A stretch of 64,000 nucleotides of DNA, from positions 1,454,919 through 1,518,918 of the forward strand of contig JAXIVH010000016.1 in the NCBI GenBank assembly GCA_036785325.1, in the 5' to 3' direction. Below the pieces are notes generated by a model. The model was not told the DNA's origin, made no database searches, and worked only from the letters and a program-made list of their open reading frames with translations. The position numbers and the translations under genes were made by a program. Shown here piece by piece: positions 26,429 through 42,017 of this stretch. This DNA is from Urophycis tenuis. Lineage: Eukaryota > Chordata > Actinopteri > Gadiformes > Phycidae. Position 1 is the stretch's first letter, and each line of letters begins with the position of its first letter.

Positions 26429-29090
26429 CTCAAGTCGCGGGCCCCTCTCCTGTTATCGGATCACGGCTCTTCTAAGCTGCATTGTGCTGGGTGTCACCCT
26501 AAGGCATGCATCCAACTGCACCCCCACCACCACCACCACCACCACCACCACCACCACCATGGGACATAATGTACTTGGAAGAATCGCCTGAAGTCCCCTT
26601 TCGGCACGTTTACATCAAACCCTGTAACTTGGACCAACGAGGGTTTACACTAATTCAAAGAATGGGTCGTCTGTCCATACATATACCTGTTATAAAGCTT
26701 CACGCTATACGCAGTGTCGCGGTATATCGTCCCGCTATCTATCGGGCCACCGCAGGCATCTTTATATAGGCCTACATGTAATCATAAATGTGCTCACTGC
26801 TGAGTTATGAATAATCAACGACGGTTAATACAAAAGCACACACTTGATATTTGATTTTACGAGAGCTTTGTTATTTCACCGAGCATTAGAAGCGTTGTTA
26901 ACCGACCAGCTGCGTGTGTGTTTAATGTTCAGAGTCTAGGTGAGCACATGCATGGTGCGGTTTTTCATTGTACAGACCTGCAGCCAAATTCAGCTCTCAA
27001 GGAGAGAGTGCTTACACACACACCTAGGACACATTGAACTGGTTTATTTACCGTGCATACATTAAAGAAACCCCATAAAGGGGCAGCAGAAGCGATAATG
27101 GTCTTGATGTTGGTTTATTGTAATGCCAGTGTATTAAAATAAGCTGTGACAGCCCCAGTAACAGTCTGGGACTGCTGGCATAAGTATTTGCGTGTCAATT
27201 TATTGATGCTATTATTGCTAAAGTCTATTTAGTATGTGAACTAACCACTATCCAGTGGCAAATATCAACAGTAGCCTATAACTACTGCCTAGTTAATTAT
27301 AGGAGACTAAGTAGTGCAAGTCTGCCACACTAAATATGTTCCAATGGCTTATCTAACAATTATTTTAGCGATCTATGGTCTGCACTTAAGGCGCTTATGT
27401 TAACAATGTGCAAAACAAGACAGCGTTGTGTTAGATTATTGTAATTACTGATATTGTCAAGTTCAACTTCATATCAATCTTATGAGCCTTTACCAATATA
27501 AACACTGTGTAAACACTGCTTTAAAATATCTACCCCTGCAATTACCTCCCAATAGTTAACCAGACTTATGGTCCCAATCATGAGCCCCAACACTCAATTA
27601 AAACTGAGTGCCCAGCTAATACTTCACATTAGGACTGCCATGCGGCCACAATGGTGCTATGAAACCTACAGCTTGCATTTGAAGTGGCACTCGTTTGAAT
27701 TCAGACGTATCAACAGTGTTGAAACAGACTGTGGTAACTGTACATTGCGTATAGGTACTGCTTTCTTGCTTTCAACTTAATTATTTATGGATGCTTGTAA
27801 AACAACAATCTCCACTTTTACCCGGAACAATGCATGTTTTAAAATATGTAGTAGCTAGACTGCAAAGCCTTTTGGGGTCTCTTGTCTTATAGAAATTACA
27901 AATTCTATTCCTTTATGTCTTTGAATCAGTTTAGCAATACATTGTTGATCGTTGTGAAATGTGTATCGGGGTGCATATGCAATGCTATAGGCCAACATAA
28001 ATCACAATAAAAGAGGGTGTGCAATATAAATGCATGAGCTTCTAAAAGACAAATTCAATAATTCAGTACAGGGAAATTAAAATCAAGTTAAGATATTACA
28101 ATGGCAGGGGGGCATGAATAAATGCAATTTAACACATTTAAGGGCACTACAATTGCTTAAATGCCATGTCCAAAAGGCTCTGCCTCTATTAAAGAAATAT
28201 CTGTCATTATAGAATGAACCTTTTGTACAAAGTAATTAAGGGATATTTAGCATTTCAAATGCTTGCAGGTATAGAGTTCATAAGCCCAACTGCAACAACT
28301 ATTAGGCTGTCGCCTGCCATCTACAGGACACACATGGACATGAGACAATCTCGTCACTTCGACGGTATGGTGGTGAAGGCACCGTCTTTAAAAGCTTCAT
28401 TTATGTATTGTTTTTTTTTTCCTCTCTGAAACGATGCTCTGGTTCCTGTGGAATAATCAGTCTATGAATCTAATTGGAAATATGAATAATTGAGTTAATT
28501 GGCAAAGGGAATTCACTTAATTAGAGGAGACTGTCCTCCGTCATTCCACCACGTATTTCCTGAGTAAATTGCAGCACGTAGCAGTCGAGTGAAAACTGCG
28601 TCTAGTCGACACGTTATTAGCCTAAGCCTACACCGATCGATTCAATATAGAAGACTATTAATTTAGTCCATACCGTTTTCACCTACTCGTCACCACACGT
28701 GGGTGAAATTACGTGGTCGGTACATTACCATCACATCCATACAGACCAGTGTATCATTCTCAACCATCGTTTGCAGACGTCATATAACCCTATTTGAAGC
28801 CCTACTTTCCAAAAGGCCAAATCTTATATAGATTTGTGACAGCCGGGTTGAGCGATTGTGTGTCTCGGGAAGACCTTTAAAATCCGTCGTCCTCAGCAAA
28901 CCAAAACATACACAGTATAGCCGGAGCCAGCCAGCCAATTAAAAACACGGACTCTTGTTTGCGGCCCGGCGCTCTGAAACGCCACTACGTCCGAACAATG
29001 AACTAAGTGCATTTCTCTGCGAGGCGAAAGTAACCTTGACCTCCTCATTATTTACCCCGCCTTGAGTTCCTCGGCCTCCAGTTGAATGAA
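25617..29090. other. intergenic, protocadherin to plp1
   Basis: AT-rich, no supported gene. It contains (CA)n at 26364-26427, (CCA)n at 26519-26560, and two non-repetitive blocks that look enhancer-like (26030-26330 and 28430-28560). The protocadherin 3'UTR occupies the first part; aatata-rich sequence follows. Confidence 0.5.
28430..28565. promoter_or_regulatory. candidate conserved noncoding element upstream of plp1
   Basis: Homeodomain-rich unique sequence (ctaattggaaatatg, gagttaattggcaaagg, cacttaattagagg) bounded by ordinary intergenic DNA, about 0.7 kb upstream of plp1 exon 1. No coding potential. This is inference from motif density only. Confidence 0.3.
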
Positions 29091-29276
29091 AAGCGACATT
29101 GTTTCTTTAAGATTCGACTTGCAGCCATCGGAGGGTCTGTCCATTGTTGGGGGTGAACAGAGAGCGAGTTGAAATTGATAAACGGTGGGGCAAACTACAA
29201 GTTGGCCACATTATCATCCGAGCAGCTGCAGCCAGAGCGCCAGGAGCCAACAAGTGTTGATTACATCCTTCCAGAC
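28960..29276 (+). promoter_or_regulatory. plp1: plp1 promoter / 5'UTR region with SOX-type sites
   Basis: Immediately upstream of the plp1 start. Two ATTGTT words (acattgttt at 29097-29104 and ccattgttgg at 29141-29150) fit SOX-family binding. PLP1 is a known SOX10 target in oligodendrocytes. No TATA box is clear. The transcription start was not determined. Confidence 0.4.
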
Positions 29277-34095
<4,819 letters not shown>

Positions 34096-34613
34096 GAGCA
34101 GGCCGGGCAGCCTCCTCTCCTCTGCACGCCAAGCACTGGGACCTGAGGAGACTACTGCCTACTCGCTCTGCAGCACCTGCGGTGTGATTTCCTTGGGTTA
34201 TGGATTTACTTCCCACACCCCCACCCCCCCACCCCCCCCCCCCCTCTTCATTTCATTTCGCTCGCCACTGTCACTGTTTTTTTTCTATTTGTTTTGCAAA
34301 TGTATGTAAACATGAAACATTGGTTATCTTGCATACATGTCAAGGTTCGTGCGGAGGCTGCATTGTATACGAATAACAACGAGCTTTGCGACGAAAAACA
34401 ACATTAGGCAAAAAAAGATAATACATATATTGTGTGTCGCACGGACGGTGTCGGATTTTATGTCACCATGGCAACCGTCCTTCACATCTGGTTGCCGTGG
34501 TGACAGACAACCGTGTGTTATTCGGGAGTCCCAAGTTGACCTGGGGGACTTTTTCTCACGGGCCCGTAAAAAAGAGCTGTGACAATGGAGTCAGCGCCCC
34601 CCTTGCACCCCAC

Positions 34614-34648
<35 letters not shown>

Positions 34649-35588
34649 CTCTCTGCCAAGGGTCACACTGCATGTCAAGGGACAGCGAGACAAAGACAGG
34701 GACAAAGACCTCTGACAAGAAAAGAGCTCAACACAGACCCAAACACTGCCAACCCCTGACACCCCCTCACGCTCACAGATGTACGGCACCCCGATGATTG
34801 AATCAATTCAAGGGGTCCTCTGCCAACAGAAGCAGGGGGGGAGTAAAAGGGGAACGTTTAAATAATTTGGTAGTTTCTTTCAGAGGAAAAAAACCCAACG
34901 ATAAATGTAAAGCTGTTCTAGGGAGAAGTGTTTTTTTTCTCTTTTGAAATAGCAAAGGTACTTTTGCATAACTATCTATCTATCTTTATTAGATAAACAT
35001 TAATACTACCTATTCCCTCCCTTCCTCTTGCTGCATGGAAGTGCCATTGTAGGGTTGTATCTAAATTTGCATTTTCAAAGCCGTTTCTCAGTATGCAGCA
35101 AAAATGGTTGAAATGTTTACATGCTAGATTAATGATGTTTTGGTTTAGCTGTCAATATTGAAATGCTTGAATTCAGGTGAGGGTTAAGTGTGTGTGTGGG
35201 CGGGGGGAACAATACATCATGATCAGCATTTTGTCTCTTAATTCGTTAGGATTTTCCTTAGTTATTGTATAACATGCGTTACTGTAGATAAACTAATGAA
35301 GTGATTTACACTTTGGAATACTAACTTTTGTAACCAACTTGGTTTGTTATTAATTGGTCCAAGCCTTACCTGGTAGAAAGGGTTTTTTTTTTTCGTCTGG
35401 TAAACTGGCTGTTTACAAAAAGATGTTTTGGTATTTTATAATAAAATGAATTCATGTGCATTCCTGTGGGGTCAAGCACACACGTTCGCTTTGGAGAGGA
35501 TCAGTATTGTGTGGCGCGTGACAAGGTGGTGTCAGAGGATCTGGTGACCTTCTCAGGTGTATTGGAGCGCATCCTCTCTGCCCTCGCA
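34096..35588. other. plp1 3'UTR and downstream DNA
   Basis: Follows the plp1 stop. It includes a C29 tract at 34617-34645 and AT-rich sequence. A possible poly(A) signal (aataaa) lies near 35440. No separate gene is supported in this stretch. Confidence 0.5.
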
Positions 35589-35754
35589 GGTGCACAGCTC
35601 CCTACAGATGGCCGTGCGCGAGATGTACAGCAGGGAGCGAAGACACAGGAAGCAGAGAAAGAGAATGGGCCAAAACCTGTACGGAAGCCCGCTGTGGGGC
35701 AGAGGGGATGTTTTGCGCTCGCCGTACTCCGACGTCCTGTCTGACAGCCCGTGA
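35589..35754 (+). CDS. unassigned exon-like ORF between plp1 and rab9b
   Basis: A good acceptor (ctctgccctcgcag) is followed by 54 codons and a stop: starts VHSSLQMAVREMYSRERRHR, then KQRKRMGQNLYG, then RGDVLRSPYSDVLSDSP. Composition is protein-like (mixed, basic then Ser/Asp-rich) and not repetitive, and the open frame ends cleanly. It could be a terminal exon of an unrecognised gene, an alternative 3' exon for plp1, or chance. I do not recognise the sequence. An aataaa at about 36163 downstream could serve as its poly(A) signal. Confidence 0.35.
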
Positions 35755-37671
35755 CCAGGCCCACGTCCCTGATCCAACATAAAGACATGGGCTGGGGGGG
35801 GGGGGGGGGGGGGGGGGGGATCAAATAAGACCCAGTCTCGAAAGTGTACCAACGACTTGGTAATTTGGGGAAGTGGGTTTCTTTGTAAGCTTTCGTTTTC
35901 ATGATTGTTGTTGAATTCTAATGAAATCAAGATGTGTTATTAGTTGTGATGAGGTGGAAAATATCCCCGTTTTGTTTAGGTAGTTTTGAGTTCAAGTGAG
36001 CTGATGCCAAAGGGGGCCTTCCTGTTAATTTTCTGCCTAGAGAAAATTGTTTCTGCAGTTTTTGCGAGCATACATGCGTCACTCATCTTTTCTACGAACG
36101 GCAGACAGGGTAAAACTTTTTGTTGTTGCAGGTTATTGTTTTCATATCAGAGCCTGTTGTTTCAAATAAAGATGAAGTGCTTGCTTAAAATCATGTGCCT
36201 GAAAGACCAAAAATATCCACCAGCAAAGGTTTAATGGAAGGCATACAAAACAAAAAGCCAAAAAGTCAACAATTTTTTCAAGTTTCACATTTTAATTGTA
36301 CCAGTTGGAATTGATTCTTGACATCCGTTGTTTTTTTAACATTATTGTCCATAGTGCAAGGAAAAATAAATAGGGACGGTTTTAGAACACCAAACACAAC
36401 CCAGAGACCCTTGGTTCCCCTTGGAAAGCCGAGCACACGGAGAAGAACCAGGCTGTGGGTGAACGCTGCCGTCCGTGTCACCTCATACAGTATTGTTGAT
36501 TTAAAGCAGTTATTTCACAAGATGGGAAAAGAAGCCCCACAAATGGATTAGTACATTCCTTACATTTGCGGCAAGCTGGGGGGGGGGGAAAAAGACAGAT
36601 TTGAGTACAGTAATATATGGCAGAGCAACGATTACTTCTTTTTTTTTAAACAAATAGCTTATAAGGGATTCATTAATTTCAACTTGAGATACAGGTTGTG
36701 TTGGTATGCATCATTGAAGAAGGGACGCACACAATGCCGACAATAAATTAAACACTTCTTCCCACTCTAATTAATGTAAACTAACAACCGTACTTTGTCA
36801 GGAATGCCGTACTCTGTTCAGAGTAAATCTCCCCTGATACATCACCAGTACCTTGCCTCAAAAACACTGCAGTATATAATTTGTATTGGAAGGACAGGCT
36901 GTTTCAAAGAAGCCAGATACAGAAGGCCTAAAAGTAGTCAACTACAGTACCTGTTGAGTTTGATTCCACCGTTAAAGTAAACCTTTTTGTGAACATTTGT
37001 GTCCCTCCATTTTCTCTGAAAGGAGAACCTCAGACAGAGAACAAAAGAACAGTTGAAAAGCTATGAATACAAGCAACTTAATAAAGGATGACTTGTATAT
37101 GCAATAGGCATGTGCAAATCTGAATTCATCCTTAGAAACGCGACACTGAAATATATGTAGACAATAAAACACTATTGTACCAAGAAAATACAAATGTCAG
37201 CAGTTATTTTGCCAAGCCCTTCAGAAGTATCTGAACGCCATCCACCGTAAAAACGCAACAGACAAAACGTTGGTGGAAAGCAATGCTTACGTAGAACATG
37301 GTAAAAAGTGCCATTAACAATACAGCACAGTGAGGCAGCAGAGGGTATTTCTTGAGTATACTCATTGGTAACAAAGAGGAGATGCACACAAACACGCACA
37401 CGATCCACGCAGTAACATTGGTTGCTTTGTGCTCAGGCTATTTCACATTCTTCAGCTGACACTTAAAATGCGCAAAGTGACGATACAAGGCAGACATTAT
37501 AGTAATGCAGGGGTATTGGATTTTAGAAATGCTAAAAAGGGCTAAATGGTAGCCCATGTACCAGCCAATATTATCTGAGAGAATAAAAGGATTGACAATA
37601 GGTAATTTGTCTCATTGTAAAGCAAAACAATTATCATCACTATATAAGACCACACAGAAACACAAGTGTAG

Positions 37672-37709
37672 TATAACTGGATGAACCAGCACTGGTTCAT
37701 CCAGTTATA
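37672..37709. repeat. perfect 18-bp hairpin, 2-nt loop
   Basis: tataactggatgaaccag, loop ca, then its exact reverse complement ctggttcatccagttata. Confidence 0.95.
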
Positions 37710-37914
37710 GCATATGCTCAAAGTAAATTACATCTTCATGTGCGTAAAAATTGTCCCATGGCTGAAACAAAACATAATATTATTAGATGAAACTCATTAC
37801 CTGGGAAACAGGTCTTTGGACCAAATTCTGTGATTTGAGGAATACAAGATGATGCCTCAATGGGGTTATTGAAGTGTTGGGGCCAAAACGGTCCAGAATT
37901 CATAACCACATCCA

Positions 37915-37952
37915 TTTATTGATGTATGATACACACATCATACATCAATAAA
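37915..37952. repeat. perfect 16-bp hairpin, 6-nt loop
   Basis: tttattgatgtatgat, loop acacac, then atcatacatcaataaa. Confidence 0.95.
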
Positions 37953-39437
37953 CGGTCAAAAATTCATACACCGTGCATTTAATTACATTGTCAATCAGAA
38001 TGTGCTACAGACTAGCAGCCTAAGAAGTCAATTTGGTATTCTATAATCAATTGATTGTATAGACTGCCGCCATTTTAAGAGCATAGGAGCATTTGATGTT
38101 AGTAGTGATGTTTCATGGGTCAGTGTCCAGAAAGAAATCGGGACATTATTTGCCATTACTGGTGGACATTGCTGTGCTGGAAACTGTCACAGCGTTTCTC
38201 AATGGGGGACGTCAGAAACAACGTTTACGTCAGATGGTATACTATGTTGATTTGGAATGAACTCAAATGAGTGCTCTTACTATGGCCAAGTGTTGCAGGC
38301 CAAAGAATCCCATGGTGCATTCCGAGGTACAAGCCCTGATGTTACTCAGTTTTGGCCTTGTAACTGGCAGTGGCAGTGGAAATAAGGTAATGATACGTCA
38401 CTATTTAAAAACTGTAGGTATGCGCCTACAATGCACAGTTAGACAGGTTTGGTAGCCGTTGGGAGGCATACTGACAATAGATTCACGAGTGCTTAAAACA
38501 GACCACACTTCCTGCTTTAAAAAGAATTAAAAAAGGAATAAAATTAAAGTCACATTTCACTTCCCTTTGAAGACATATGGCCTACTTCCCTTTTTTTTAT
38601 TTTTGGGGAGTGACAATCGTTTACGCACCTGGCCTCACCGCGATATGTATGAACACCTGTGCAGGTGTCTTCCATCCTCATGCAAAAAAAAAGCAGGGTG
38701 GTGGGGGAAGAGCATGTTTCACAAAGCGCTTTGTCCTCGCTGACTGAATTGCACTAGCCATCTAGTGACTGCAGAGAGGGGTCTGACACTGAGATGGACT
38801 GGCGCAGTATACAAAAGAACCATTCCAGGAACCGCCTTCCGAGACACAGAGATAGCCGTTAGCCGCACAGCTACCAGTACCAGAGGAAACACGGTGTGCT
38901 GTGCCGCAAAGCAGACTGTGCTTATTTGGAAGAAAGGGCGCAGAGGAGATGCTCTCTGGTCGGGTGGATTAACACACACACAGATTAAAACTATTAAGAG
39001 AGGGACATTTGATAAAAACACCCCGTGCAGGCAGGCAGAAGGTTAATCCGCCCCAAGAGTAAACGCTTCTTGTGCAACACTGCTGAATGCAGCGAGTAGA
39101 TGATGGGATGACAAGTGTGCCATTTGCACTGTACCGTAGCAGGGTTGAACCAATCTAACCATCCGAATCTACATCTGCCCCGCTACATCTGTGGGGGTTG
39201 TAAAATGGCTACATGAAGCTCTTAACCACGTAACCTTTTGAGTGTCGACACCGCGGTCGCTTGTACCTTCATGCACCGCGGCGGGAACGAGGGGGGGGCC
39301 TCCGAAGGCTCTCGTACCTTCATCGCTTCGGCCAGAGACGCAGAAGCAAGTCAGGAGGAGGAAGAGGAGGAGGAGGAGGAGAGACCGGGGGGATGGGGGA
39401 TGGGGGGTGGGGGGGTGGTGGGGTCCACGCCGGCCGA

Positions 39438-40049
39438 TCAGCAGCAGGACGAGCGGGGGGCCTTGCGGTTACCGTGCAGGTCGATGGTGCTGCTCAGCAG
39501 CGCGTGGTCGATCTGGTCCTCGGTGGCCAGCACCTCGCGGACGGCCGCCTCGAAGGCGGCGGCGACGTTGGTGTCGTCCTTGGCGCTGGTCTCAAAGTAC
39601 GGGCAGCAGCCGTTCTCCTCGCACCAGGCGCGCGCCTCCTCGGGGCCCACCTGCCGCTGCTCCTCCTTGTCCACCTTGTTGCCCAGCACCACGAAGGGGA
39701 AGCGGGCGGGGTCCCTGACGTCCGAGTAGTGCATGAACTCCTTCTTCCAGCAGCCGAGGTTCTGGAAGCTCTGCACGTCGTCCACGGCGAAGGTGAGCAG
39801 GCAGCAGTCGGCGCCGCGGTAGAAGGGCGTGCGCAGCGACTTGAAGCGCTCCTGGCCCGCCGTGTCCCAGATCTGCAGGGTGACCAGGCGCCCGTCCACC
39901 TCCAGGTCGCGGTTGAGGAACTCCACGCCGATGGTGTGGAAGGACTGCGAGTCGAAGCGGTCCGTCACGTAGCGGTTCATCAGGGACGACTTGCCCACGC
40001 CGCCGTCGCCCAGCAGGATCACCTTCAGCAGCAGGCTCTTCCCGCTCAT
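39438..40049 (-). CDS. rab9b: Ras-related GTPase Rab9B
   Basis: Late-endosome to trans-Golgi trafficking GTPase. The whole coding region is one exon: 203 codons plus stop, start ATG at 40047-40049 (MSGKSLLLKVILLGDGGVGK). Motifs in order: P-loop GDGGVGKS (about residues 14-21), the switch I region with IGVEFLN, switch II DTAGQE, base-binding NKVD and ETSAK, and the C-terminal double cysteine (SSCC) for geranylgeranylation. Residues outside the motifs fit RAB9B slightly better than RAB9A, and the plp1-rab9b neighbourhood matches human Xq22. Third positions are almost all G or C. A GC/CA-rich stretch precedes the start; the 5'UTR exons were not resolved. Known Rab9B length is 201 aa, so this copy is complete. 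Confidence 0.94.
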   Translation of the reverse strand: MSGKSLLLKVILLGDGGVGKSSLMNRYVTDRFDSQSFHTIGVEFLNRDLEVDGRLVTLQIWDTAGQERFKSLRTPFYRGADCCLLTFAVDDVQSFQNLGCWKKEFMHYSDVRDPARFPFVVLGNKVDKEEQRQVGPEEARAWCEENGCCPYFETSAKDDTNVAAAFEAAVREVLATEDQIDHALLSSTIDLHGNRKAPRSSCC

Positions 40050-42017
40050 CACGCACACGCGCACACACACACACACACACCCCCTCCCCAGCCCCCCCAA
40101 CCCAGCCGGGCCTTCCTCACTGGGCTGCTGCTGCTGCTGCTGCCGCCGCTGTCTGGGCCAACACCGGGCTTCCACGCTGGGGCGGCCGACCGAGGGTCAG
40201 ATGGCCCTGAAGGGATCAGAAAACCAGACTCAGTTCCTCTGGAAGCGGAGCGGTTCCCCGGCTCACAGAGACCGTCGGTCTCCGTGTTCGTTACGTTGCG
40301 CCGCGTTGCGTCACGTCACAGGAGGCTGCGCCCGGTATCAGTTGCGTAAGCACGGGGTCAGGTCAAGGCCTGCTCCGCGCTGCTAGCCATACACAGGAAG
40401 AAACATTGACCTCATAATCTAACAACTGATAGATTGTCTCGTGTCAGGGGACGGGCTCGGGGTGGGGTGAACGGCATAGAGGTCTGCCCTGTGGGGTGGC
40501 TGTTCGACTGCTCCTTGTTAGCCAAGCTATGATGATGACTAAGGGAAACGCCAGTTGTGGGGCCACTTCCCTTCTGTACAAACCCATTCATCCATTAGGC
40601 GATAACAGCCCAGCCCTTAATAGGATTTTGGTACATAAGAACAGGCTCTGGAGTCACTCTGGAGCACTTCATTAATGCCAGTGCCAGAACACCTTTTTAT
40701 CTTGAAGAGAAAAAAAAATACTGTGTAAACTAAAGACTTACAGATTATAAGAGTTATGCATAAAGGGCAGTGGAGTAAATGGTAGTTTTAAAGCAGTCAG
40801 GCCCCATGTGCATGAGTCAGGAGCACGGGACCGCTATAGATGAGCAGTGACCGCGCATGCGCGGAGTGACTGACCACAAACAACAAGCAGCAGCTCTGTA
40901 AACCTAGCTGTCCATCTCAAGTGACCACAGTATTCACTTGTTAAGACATATACTCCAAAAACAACATGTCCCATGCATATTATCAATGTGCAAAAACAAT
41001 ACCAATTGAACTACTGTCTATCATAAAAACGCACAGGCACTGCAAGTACCAACTAAGCGGCTCATAAAGAAACTGAGTCTTCTTGTTGACATGCATGGAC
41101 GAGCAGGCTCTCGGTTTAGCCTCACTCTGCCAGTATGAGCAAGCAATCAAACCCACCAGTACAAAACACCAACGTAGTATCACTGCTATAATTCAAGAGG
41201 CTACAGCCGAAGATGTACTTTACCAGTGATAGATGTCACGATGCTCGCCCAGCTGCCCAGCACCTTGACTGACACGCAGATCAACTCAGTGACGCAAACC
41301 TCTCCCTGAAATAAAAGCCCCCCCGGGTCTTAAAGTCCACTGTGTATACATATATACGTCCTCGTGGTTTTGTGTCACTCAAACGTATACTTGTTTTTTT
41401 TTTATTTACTAATGCATAAAAAAATAATATGTCCGGTTCGGAAATAATATGGGGTAATAATCTGCACAAAACGTGTGTTTATGTTTATATTTACATTGTT
41501 CCACTCCGATCCAGTAGAGGGAGTGAGAGATGGACCGTGTCGATGGATCAGAAGTGCAGCTCATACACCAAACACACAGCTGGGTTTGTTTTCCTCTGTG
41601 CAGCCGTGGGATGTGCACAGCATCTGGGACAAGACGTGACAAATGTGAGTGTGATTTGGACGTGCTTCCTGACTCCTACAGTGGATAAGATCACATTAGA
41701 TCGGACTCGGAGGTGCTTGCAGCCCTGACGATGGTATGGAAGGTGTTTCCTTTACCAGCATTCCATTCATGTTTGTTGTGTTGTTGATGCATGCGATTGG
41801 CTACCAAGTTAACAAACTGTCTTCATTAAAGTACACGTTTAGTGCTATCATTGCTATATTCTCTTGTCTAAAAGTTCAAATATTCCAGTGCATTTCATCA
41901 GCAAGGGCTTCCCACGTATTTCTAATTCCAATGAGGCACACACAAGACTCGTGCGACTTGTGAGTTGGGTGATCATAGTGATCCTCGTGAACTCTTGAGT
42001 GTCTTCTTGAGTAATGG
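40050..42017. other. divergent interval between rab9b and fut11
   Basis: A CpG-rich stretch at 40100-40390 next to rab9b is the likely rab9b promoter/5'UTR. The rest is AT-rich without a supported exon. An upstream fut11 exon may exist near 41500-41700 but is not demonstrated. rab9b (-) and fut11 (+) diverge, so both promoters should lie here. Confidence 0.5.

Larger units (their letters stand above)
35755..39437. other. intergenic, AT-rich, with perfect hairpins
   Basis: No supported coding region. It contains a G25 tract at 35795-35819, hairpins at 37672-37709 and 37915-37952, and the likely 3'UTR of rab9b toward the right (39.0-39.4 kb). Confidence 0.5.

Noticed and set aside
39261..40349. 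362-codon + strand ORF over rab9b
   Set aside because: Antisense shadow of the GC-rich rab9b exon; composition follows its third-position bias and no family is recognisable.
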